Positions 48,382 to 56,719 of a stretch of 64,000 nt of DNA are shown here, piece by piece. The position numbers were made by a program, and so were the translations under genes. Position 1 is the first letter of the stretch; each line of letters opens with the position of its first letter. Origin of the DNA: Dastarcus helophoroides (taxonomy: Eukaryota; Arthropoda; Insecta; Coleoptera; Bothrideridae); NCBI GenBank assembly GCA_028583605.1, contig CM053334.1, positions 22,060,368 through 22,124,367 on the forward strand. The letters are read 5' to 3'. The notes beneath the pieces were generated by a model. That model was not told where the DNA came from, ran no database searches, and worked only from the letters and a program-made list of their open reading frames with translations.

Positions 48382-49218
48382 ATGCCGCACCAGTGTCCGA
48401 ATTGCAAGACAACCACCAAACAGGGTCAACCAACAATTCCTTGTGATGGATGTCGCGCAGAGGTTCATCTTGCTTGTGTGGGTCTTTCTACAGACGACAT
48501 AAGAGTTACTCGCAATAAATCAAAGAATATTAAGATCATATGTAATTCTTGTAATTCGTTTATGGGCCAATTAGGAGATATTATGACATTAATGCGCAAT
48601 ATGCAAAATGAATTTAATGAAAGATTCGATAAACTCGAAAGTAATATTTCACAAAATTATCTCACAGATGTAAACGCTATAAAAGATACAATAAAAGAAT
48701 TAAAATTGGATCTCAATGAAGTTAAAAAATCGACTGTATCAGATCCTAATGATGAAAGAATTTTGGATGCTGCAATTCAGGAAGTAGAGGAAAGACAAAA
48801 ACGCAAATGTAATCTGATGATCTTTGGAGCATCTGAGAATTATCATTCGTCCAGAGAGGAACGAATCAACAAAGAAAAGTCCATGATATCTGCAATTATT
48901 CAACATTCCAATGTTCACCTTAATAGATCTAACGAATTAAAATCTCTTCGCTTAGGAAGATATATGCCGAATAAGACTCGAGCCATTAAGGTAATTTTGG
49001 AGAACGAAGATCAGGTTCGTCAGGTTATAAATATGGCAAAGAATTTGAAGTCACAGGAACAGTTTACTGGCATATTTGTATCGTACGATAAAACACCCAA
49101 ACAAATTGAACAACATCGACGAGTTAAATCGGAATTGGAAGAAAGAAAACATGCAGGTGAAACAAACATTAAAATCGTGTATACAAATGGCATTCCTACT
49201 ATCAAGAATTTAAACTGA
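48382..49218 (+). CDS. LINE ORF1 protein with PHD-type zinc finger
   Basis: 278 codons from ATG 48382 (an upstream in-frame GTG adds nothing recognisable). Residues 4-60 carry CPNC, PCDGC, EVHLACVGL and ICNSC, the Cys4-His-Cys3 spacing of a PHD finger. Residues of about 75-125 are a charged coiled-coil-like stretch (MQNEFNERFDKLESNI and onward). The C-terminal half (from KRKCNLMIFG) has the look of the RNA-binding domain found in LINE ORF1 proteins. PHD-bearing ORF1 proteins are known from CR1-group LINEs. The role is RNA binding and chaperoning of the retrotransposition particle. The frame is intact. The last codons AAT-TTA-AAC-TGA contain a frameshift-type heptamer. Confidence 0.85.
   Translation: MPHQCPNCKTTTKQGQPTIPCDGCRAEVHLACVGLSTDDIRVTRNKSKNIKIICNSCNSFMGQLGDIMTLMRNMQNEFNERFDKLESNISQNYLTDVNAIKDTIKELKLDLNEVKKSTVSDPNDERILDAAIQEVEERQKRKCNLMIFGASENYHSSREERINKEKSMISAIIQHSNVHLNRSNELKSLRLGRYMPNKTRAIKVILENEDQVRQVINMAKNLKSQEQFTGIFVSYDKTPKQIEQHRRVKSELEERKHAGETNIKIVYTNGIPTIKNLN
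49209..49215 (+). promoter_or_regulatory. Candidate -1 ribosomal frameshift site UUUAAAC
   Basis: In the ORF1 frame the sequence reads AAT-TTA-AAC-TGA, so T-TTA-AAC is in the X-XXY-YYZ register of -1 slippage. Shifting back one base gives TTT-AAA-CTG-AGA-GGT, which continues into ORF2. ORF2 has no ATG before its endonuclease domain. No downstream pseudoknot was evaluated. Termination-reinitiation is the alternative. Confidence 0.55.
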
Positions 49219-51944
49219 GAGGTACATCCAATTACAATTCTGATATCAACTTTCACTGCTACTATCAAAATGTAAACGGGCTTAGAACGAAAGTACAAAA
49301 CTTTTTCAATGCTGCGGCAATAGTTGAATACGACTGTGTGTTTATAACAGAGACTGGACTTTCTGAAGACATTAGCAGCCAAGAAGTACTACCTTCTTCT
49401 TATTTAGTATTTAGAACTGATCGTAATCTGGAAGCTACTGGACATCATAGAGGAGGTGGGGTGATGATTGCGGTTAAAAGCAACTTTAATGTTACTAAAC
49501 TCAATTTAAGTGGTATTGCTGATGTGGTACCTAGTATAGATATCATTGGATGCGAGGTAATTGTTAATAGTACTGTTTTATTTGTTTTTGCTATTTATAT
49601 CCCGCCTTCTACACCAACGGTAATTTATGAACTATTTTTTGATGCTTTTGAAAACTTAACGATTTTTCAAAAAAATTGTAAAATAATAATTTGTGGTGAC
49701 TTCAATTTAAATAGATACACTACTGATCTAGGTGATACTAAGGTTAGATTAATAAAACATTTTATGGCATTCCTAGATATGAAGCAATATAATACGGTAT
49801 TGAACGCAAACGGCAGAATGTTAGATTTGATCATTGGAAATTATTTCAGTTGTGAGGTTAGTAGGGACGAATTACCATTTGTTACAGAAGATTTTCATCA
49901 TCCATCATTAATTATGAACTTTCAGTTGAATACAACTCGTACAGAGAATTTTTCTTTCAATACGGACTGTAGGGCTTATAACTTCAGGCGAGCTAATTTT
50001 CCTCGATTATACAATCGAATATACCACACTGACTGGTCACAATTGCAATCCTACATAGATGTTAATGACGCATGTGAAACTTTTTATACAATATTATACG
50101 GAATTATGGATGAATGTGTGCCAAAATACAGAAAAAAGAATCGAACTTTTCCACCCTGGTTTACTACAAAAATTAAGAACACTCTGCGATGTAAAGAAGT
50201 TGCTTATAAGAATTTTAAAAAATTTGAAAATGATCATTACCTTAATCAGTATAAAACTCTAAGGGCAGAAGTTAAGCGGCAAATGGATTCTGCTTACCAA
50301 AATCACATTTCAATAGCGGAAGATGAAATCACACGTAATCCAACTAAATTTTGGTCATTTGTGCAATTGAAAAGGAGTCGCTCTCGAATTCCTAGAAGGA
50401 TGATTATTGATAACGAAACTATCGACTCACCACAAGCAGTAGTGGATAGTTTTGCAAAATACTTTGCTAGTGTTTACATAAATTCCAATCCAGAAAATAT
50501 TAATAAAAATTTTTCATTTTCATCCAGTAAAATCAACTTAATACGAATTACAGAAGATGATATCTAGCAATCAATAAAAAAACTGAAAAATAAGATGACC
50601 GCTGGCATAGATAACATTCCTAACGTAGTGATTAAAGACTGTGCTAACGTGTTTGCATCTCCACTATGTATTTTGTACAATCTTATTATAAAAACTACTA
50701 AATTTCCGGATATATGGAAAACTACTAGAATATGTCCGATCCTAAAATCAGGAGATGCATCGATAATTAAAAATTATAGAGCTGTAGCTATTTTATGTAA
50801 TTTTGCTAAGGTATTTGAAATGATTTTATATAATAACATTTACACCCATGTCAGTCCAGTAATATCAACAAATCAACATGGTTTTATGTTAAAAAGATCA
50901 ACAGTCACAAATTTAGCAACCATAAGTGACTTTATATGCGACAATTTGGATCTAGGAGGACAGGTTGATGTAGTTTACACAGATATACGGAAAGCTTTTG
51001 ATCAAATAGATCATTATTTACTACTATCCAAGTTAAAGGGTTTTGGTTTCACTGAGGACTTAATATTACTGTTCACATCCTACCTGTCTTCCAGAAAACA
51101 ATTTGTCGAATATGGAAGCCACAAATCTCAGAGATATATAACATCTTCCGGAGTTCCACAGGGATCAAATCTAGGCCCATTACTCTTTTTAATTTTTATT
51201 AATGACATAACTTCTGTCATTGAATGCGATCATTTGCTATTTGCAGACGATCTAAAAATCTACAATAACATTACTAATATTAGCGATTGCTTTTACTTAC
51301 AAGAACAACTAAATAGAATTTTAAGCTGGTGCAATAATAATTTCTTAAAATTAAATATATCCAAATGCAAAACAGTAACTTTTACTCGCAAACGGAATTA
51401 TATATTATTCGACTATAATATCAGTAATTACACCCTGGAAAGATGCTTCGAACTGAAAGATCTGGGAGTTGTATTCGACGACAAACTTAGCTTTTCGAGC
51501 CATATCTATCATACCACTAAATCCGCTCACAAGTTACTTGGTTTTTTTAGGCGAAACCGGAATTGTTTTTCAAATATTAGAAGTTTGCAAGTACTGTATT
51601 TTTCGTATATTAGATCTAAGTTAGAATATGCAACTTTGATATGGTATCCTATTTACCAAAATAATATAGGGCTAATTGAGTCGACTCAAAGAAAATTTTT
51701 GAAATTTATGTTTTTCAAGTCCCAGGGTTTTTATCCTGATAGAGGTATTGACACTAGAATTTTGCTAGATATGTTTAACATGAATTCTTTATGCAATAGG
51801 AGAAATTGTATTGTATTAACGTTTTTATATAACCTACTGCATAATAATATTGACTGTATGTCTTTGATTAATAAGATTTGTTTTTTGGTTCCTCGGCAGA
51901 ATTCTCGTGGAAATAACTTTTTATTGTCGAAATTTCCGTACTAA
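49215..51944 (+). pseudogene. LINE ORF2: endonuclease and reverse transcriptase, one in-frame TAG
   Basis: An APE-type endonuclease begins about eleven codons in (HCYYQNVNGLRTK) and shows FITETGL, RGGGVMIAV, IYIPPST, CGDFNLN, LDLIIGN and EDFHHPSLI. The reverse transcriptase follows: KNKMTAGIDNIPN, NYRAVAIL, QHGFM, motif A YTDIRKAFDQIDH, SGVPQGSNLGPLLFLIF, the catalytic LLFADDLKIY and KLNISKCKTVTF, then the thumb. One TAG at 50565-50567 interrupts the endonuclease-RT linker. The reading frame is otherwise open to TAA 51942-51944. The enzyme would nick target DNA and copy the RNA in place. The first ATG is at 49338, inside the endonuclease, so translation likely begins by frameshift or reinitiation from ORF1. 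Confidence 0.85.
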
Positions 51945-52068
51945 CATTATGCGTAGATCACCAATATATAACATGTGTAATGTATTCAATAGCATTTCGA
52001 ATTATTGTGATATTAATTATGACCAATTAAAAACTATAATCAGCACATATCTGGAAAGCCGAATATAA
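51940..52068 (+). pseudogene. Displaced C-terminal tail of LINE ORF2
   Basis: In another frame, directly overlapping the ORF2 stop, 42 codons read TNIMRRSPIYNMCNVFN and on to YLESRI, then TAA 52066-52068. This resembles the usual end of CR1-like ORF2. A small indel near 51938 explains why the main frame stops early after SKFPY. Confidence 0.7.
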
Positions 52069-52204
52069 TTTTAGATACATATACATTAATGTTCTGTACC
52101 GTATAATTTCATTTACTTTTGTATTTTAATAGTTTAAATGTTTCCTGTAATTGGGTGTGTACCTGTTGGAAATAAACGTGTTATTTATTTATTTATTTAT
52201 TTAT

Positions 52205-52680
52205 AATGGGGTTACCCTTTGCGAGTAGATTAAACTTAAAAATAAGCCCCTTTTCTTGTCTTTACATATAAGCCCTATTTCTTTTCTTTACATTTTCTGG
52301 TTGGCTTGGGTCTAGCCAGTTTTAATTTGCTCCAGTGGGCCATCAGAGGCCCATCAATTTAGATTTAAGTATTTCAGTTTACGGGAGGGAGGATTGCCCT
52401 TGGTGGCGGGTGATTCGCCTCGAATTAGGATTCCGGGGTGGCTAACCTTAGTAGGGCTTCCTAGGGAGTTCATACGGCAAAGGGGGGCAGCGGCGAGTAA
52501 ATCACCATCTCTATCTCGAGCCTCCTTGCCGAACGTTCTCTCTGGGTAGCTCTCGGGCTAGCCGAACAGACCTCCTTCGGGATCTGAGGCGAGGTGCGTG
52601 ACCTGCGCCATTCTCCTTTTTATGGGCGGCCCCTTCGGTAAAACTTACTCCCACCATGTGATTGTCTAGTAATGTCAGTA
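52205..52680. mobile_element. Probable LINE 3'-end fragment, GC-richer
   Basis: Begins ATAATGGGGTTACCCTTTGC, a variant of the 3' UTR of the LINE at 46640-48057 (ATAATGGGGTTGCTCTTTGC). It then diverges into a GC-richer stretch with GGGCCATCAGAGGCCC and CTCGGGCTAGCCGA hairpin-like parts. No ORF. It may be the older element into which the CR1-like LINE inserted, but I cannot demonstrate a target duplication. Confidence 0.45.
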
Positions 52681-53482
52681 ATTTCATCTTCTGTTTTTAC
52701 CATTAATTAATTAGTTTTTTCTTTGTCATTTTTCTTTCTTTTCCCACGATACTTGTACCCTTCAGGTCTGGTTTCACATTCTTGTTGCGATTTCCCAGTT
52801 CATATAGTTCACTTTTTTTGCTTTTGTTTGCTCTAAAACGTAAACATATATTTTATATTTATAGATATTTTACTTTAAAATAACTCAAAGGTAAAGTTTA
52901 CCAACGCTTATAATTGATTGTAAAGAAGAAAGTGCCGCACTTTATTCCACCCGAACAGATTGTGAAAAATTTAAAATACGTAACCTTTGAAATATTTTGT
53001 TTTTGTGAAAGAAATATTTACCTGAACTGTGTTAGGAATATTAACCGCCCCAACTGCGGACATAATTGCTTGCCCCTAGTTGCAATATATATTTAGAATT
53101 CTTGCCTTTGAAATATTTTGTTTTATTTGATCTATGAATTAGCTTTCTTTCCTGTCTAAATTGTGAGGTTATAAACATAGATTTTCGTCCATATATGTAA
53201 TACTTCTATATGGCAAGTTCCTTGTTTCTTATGAGAAAGACTTCTCTTTCTCGCTGACCTTCACACCCATTAATGAGTCGCAATGCGCAGGTGTTACAAA
53301 TCATTTGTGCATGGCCAAAGTCAGCTGTGCACGGCCAAACATAAACACCCGTTTAACCCGCGCGTAGCGATTGGTTCACTTCGTTCATTCATGCGCAGTA
53401 CTCGCCATTTATCCATGTTCCATCTTTATCGGATTTGGTTAGAACAAACTTGCGAAGAAAATAGGCCATATGAAAGTATTAC
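52681..53482. other. Intergenic DNA, no gene recognised
   Basis: AT-rich to about 53230, then a GC-richer stretch (53270-53420) with CAATGCGCAGG and CATGCGCAGTACTC, reminiscent of an upstream promoter region. A 76-codon plus-strand ORF (53283-53513) runs into the LTR and shows no domain. Confidence 0.3.
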
Positions 53483-53486
53483 ATAT

Positions 53487-53861
53487 TGTTACGGGCTTAT
53501 CGGTTCGAATTGATTACCACGTGTGAATAATACCCACTTTATTACCAAATTAACTCGGCACACTTCAACTGAACAGTAACTCACTACTTATTTACTAATT
53601 ACTAAGCCACTAACTACATTGACTTCTAATTGACTGACTTGAGGGAAAGCTGACCGCCTTTTATAGTTTTGGCCCCCGGCTTCTAGAACTTTTCGGCAGA
53701 TGAGGCTTATCGTTTGCCGAAATTTCTGGAACGCTTATCTGCCATTTGTTTCGTTATCGCGGCCGCTTTCCCCTTATCAGATCCTTATAGAAACTTTTTT
53801 TAATTACTAAATTCTACAATTCTATTCTAAATCCTGTTTCATCTATTTACATTGCGCTACA
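53487..53861 (-). mobile_element. Solo LTR, same Gypsy-type family (copy 3)
   Basis: Boundary TGTTACGGGC ... TTGCGCTACA with a perfect 4-bp duplication ATAT (53483-53486 and 53862-53865). It is the copy closest in sequence to copy 1. On the minus strand CTATAAAAGGCGGTC is the TATA box, with the start region about 30 nt on, and AATAAAGTGGG is the poly(A) signal. The GATA-type sites and GCGGCCGC are conserved. Confidence 0.9.
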
Positions 53862-53869
53862 ATATGTTT

Positions 53870-55015
53870 TCGTCACCATTTTCAACAAGGTAGGTCACAG
53901 AGAGAGTGGCAACGAGAACCGCCGCTACAGAGAAAACTTCTATCTGTGAATTACACCATCTAGAAGTGAGTTGTCTAGCTTCCGCCGTAGGTATCTTTTG
54001 GTGATTTTTCAACGTTTTCCGTTAGGTAAATTGCGTGATTTAAAATCACCTGGCGCCTCGTTTAGGTATTCTTTTAGCCGCCGTGCCGCGCATTTACCGA
54101 TTTTTATGCAATATAAGCGGAATTTGGACTAGTTTTCAATCTCGAGTTCCGGACTTGTAAATGTTTAGGAAGTTTTTTCTTCACTCGTTAGATTGTCACA
54201 TTGGCCCAAACGAGGGGTCCTCACAGGGGTATACGATTTCCAGCCTGTAACAGGAAGAGGCTTTTGCTCTTTCCCCAACCCAGCCGGCGGTAATAAAGGA
54301 AATTACTCCATGCATTAGTAGTGGCACTTGGAAGAATTTCTCGTAAATTTTAAATATTAAGCCACGACTCCTTTATTGGGGAAAAATACCGTAACAATTC
54401 CGTGTCTTCCCACTGAAATGTAGAACTATCCAGATACACATGCTTGATGAATTTGCGGATAACAAACCTGATGAAATGATAAACAACGGACGCACTCCTC
54501 GGGTGATTCCTACATACAATCCAGCTATCGCATCAATACACCTTTTATTCATATTTTTGTCCCAAGCCACAATGACGCTCCCAGCAGCGAACAATTAGCA
54601 TAGAACTCCGAAGACGGCGTCGCAAATTTATGTAACAACCGAGGAAGGGTGGTCGAAGTGACAGTTTTTTGGCGTAGCCCGTCGACGTCCCGTCAGTATC
54701 CGCCGAGCGACGACGACTTTCCGCCCGGTTCCGGACCAAGGATTTCAGCTCTTTATACGTTCGCATCCGCCTTCTGAGATCTTCCTCTAATATACCCGAC
54801 GGCTACACCGCATTATGATTATAATTTACGCCCTCAACTTGTAGACAAGCTAACGGCAAGCTATTTTATTGCTGCGGCCCATTGTTATTGTATTTATTGC
54901 GAAGCGTGGCGTCGGTCGCTCGTGCCGCGGCAGCGAAGACGTAGGTGGCCCCACCAGAAGAGTGTCGCTAATTCGCTTCAGTGGCGTAACGTAAAAACCA
55001 AGCTGGATGAATAGT
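53870..55015. other. Non-repetitive island with a possible minus-strand exon
   Basis: Normal-complexity, GC-balanced DNA. On the minus strand, from about 54800 to 54545, an open frame reads LEEDLRRRMRTYKELKSLVR, then NRAESRRRSADTDGTSTGYA: charged and helical-looking, with coding-like composition. No domain is recognised and no start, splice or neighbour confirms it. It could be an exon of an unidentified gene or chance. Confidence 0.3.
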
Positions 55016-55019
55016 ATCA

Positions 55020-55390
55020 GCAAATGATTAATGAAGTACTTAGAAGTATTTCATTAATCGAATCGTTGAAGTATTTAGAAGTATTTCATTAATCGAATCG
55101 TTGAAGTACTTTTTTAGTTTCATTTACTCGCAAAGAGCAACCCCATTATGCCTTCAAAGCACTGCTAGTAGGATGCGGAAACGAGGATAGATGGCGGTGA
55201 ACCGCCTTCTTAAACAGGGATAGGTTGTAATTTTTGGGGAAAATTCCTTTCGATAACGAGCCCACAGCTTGGAAGTTCTATAGAAAAAAAGAGTCTCCGT
55301 AGACAGAAGTCCTCACTGTATCAAGCTGGACCGCACAAAAATTTGCTGTCTCCGACTGACTTGTATGCCTCAACAATCTTGCGAGATTTT
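55020..55390 (-). mobile_element. LINE 3' end, minus-strand copy with tail repeats
   Basis: The reverse complement matches the 3' end of the LINE at 46640-48057: the VHRHLS coding end at about 55190-55230, then GCATAATGGGGTTGCTCTTTG and the GAAACTAAAAAAGTACTTC end. It is followed by about 2.3 copies of a ~35-bp unit containing CGATTCGATTAATGAAATAC. The 5' truncation lies near 55390. Confidence 0.85.
55028..55115 (-). repeat. ~35-bp tandem repeats in the LINE tail
   Basis: The unit TTTCATTAATCGAATCGTTG recurs with a period of about 35 bp. The other copy of this LINE (47998-48057) shows the same unit, so the repeats belong to the element's 3' terminus. Confidence 0.85.
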
Positions 55391-55491
55391 GACCATTTGT
55401 CAATTCAGTCTTTTTTATGAAAAATTTGATCATACAAATTTTCGCCTTTTTAAAAATTGCAACTTTTTTAAAAATGTCGTTTTTTTAATAT

Positions 55492-55813
55492 TGTTGCGCG
55501 TTATCGGTTCCAATGATAACACTTTGTGAATTGTAACCACTTTATTTCAAAACTAAATTCGAACATTACAATTGTAATTCACTAACACTGTTTAATTAAC
55601 TAACTTATTCATTGATTTCTCACTAACTGAGGAAAAAGCGACCGCCTTATATAGGTCCCGGTTCGAGTTCTAGAAGAATCCAGCAGATAAGGCTTATCGT
55701 TTGCCGAAGTTTCTGGTTCCGTTTGATTTATTTGATTTATTATCGCGGCCGCTTCCCTTAATCAAATTTACTAGAAAATTCCCAACTAAACTATATAATT
55801 ACTTTGTGTAACA
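55492..55813 (-). mobile_element. Solo LTR, same Gypsy-type family (copy 4, most diverged)
   Basis: Boundary TGTTGCGCG ... TGTGTAACA with a perfect 4-bp duplication ATAT (55488-55491 and 55814-55817). It is shorter than the others. On the minus strand a CTATATAAGGCGGTC TATA box, CTTATCTGC and GCGGCCGC sites are retained. Confidence 0.87.
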
Positions 55814-55817
55814 ATAT

Positions 55818-56300
55818 TTGAAATTTCTTATAACTGTCGACCTTCTCTTCATTAATATTTTAACTGTATTACAAAACTTCGACTTCTCAAAGTTTTGACT
55901 TTCACGCAAATATTGACCATCAAAATTTCAACTTTTTTCAAAATTTTACTTTTGATGAAAATTTCTATTTTTTCCCAAACCTATATCTAAATTTTCGTCT
56001 TTTTGGAAAAATTTGTTTACCTTAAAGCTATAACTATTAAAAAATTTGACTTTTTTGAACAAATCGTCTTTCAAAATTTCGATTGTATTTGTAAATATTT
56101 TCAACTTGTAACACGTTTCTACTGTTACATTACAGAACATTTAATTGACAGCTCAATGCATCGTAAATCTTTGGTAATCAAAATGACAAAATCTAAACTA
56201 CAAGGAATATAAACACTTCAAAAATAGCCCCAAAACTCGACTTTTCAAATTACGAAAAAATTCTTCAAACTGCGATAAATAATCGGAAAGCTCGAGGGCT
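55818..56300. repeat. T-rich low-complexity sequence
   Basis: TTCGACTTTTT-like sequence of the common degenerate type in short supply. ORFs of 64-69 codons are artefacts. No gene. Confidence 0.6.
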
Positions 56301-56715
56301 CAAAAGCAAAAGGAAACAATTATTAGTTAGGAGTTTTAAGACACTTATTCCGACTTTATTTAATGTCTTAACTTGCTCGGTGATATTGTTATTGTTAAGG
56401 AATGTTAATGGGCCTTTACTACCGTTTCCTCGACGTGAATGCAGTCTACCCGAATTAGAGATGCAGGGGATATATCATTACTTGCGATTGTGGAAGTCGT
56501 ATTTTCACCTAATCATGACGGTGCTTGAAGCTGCCTTTTGTCCCACTGGATGTTTCCGCGATTTTCGCGACGTCGTCGCATCCAACGCCCGCCCTAAAAT
56601 AACCCCCCGAAGGAACAATGTCTGACCACGAAATGATTGATTACTTCAGTCCTAACTAAGAGGCACATAGTAGGCTGTGGTGAAATTTTGTTTTGGGCCC
56701 AGTTGCTACTACGTG
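56301..56715. other. Non-repetitive stretch, no gene recognised
   Basis: Normal-complexity DNA. An 81-codon plus-strand ORF (56380-56625) has no recognisable domain. GCGATTTTCGCGACGTCGTC and neighbouring GC-rich text could be regulatory. Confidence 0.3.
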
Positions 56716-56719
56716 AAAA

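Larger units (their letters stand above)
48075..52204 (+). mobile_element. CR1-like LINE, nearly intact
   Basis: About 4.1 kb: a 5' UTR with TATATATAAAAAG near 48337, a PHD-finger ORF1 (48382-49218), an endonuclease/reverse transcriptase ORF2 (49215-52068, one stop and one frame change) and a 3' UTR with AATAAACGTG. It ends in a (TTTA)n tail at about 52181-52204. The 5' boundary is estimated: it follows the truncated LINE that ends near 48057. No target duplication could be fixed. The near-intact frames indicate a recent insertion. Confidence 0.85.

Noticed and set aside
53495..53520. GGTTCGAATTG resembling a tRNA/SINE B box
   Set aside because: Lies at the end of the Gypsy-type LTR in all copies (with variants), with no A box at proper spacing. 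Explained by the LTR.
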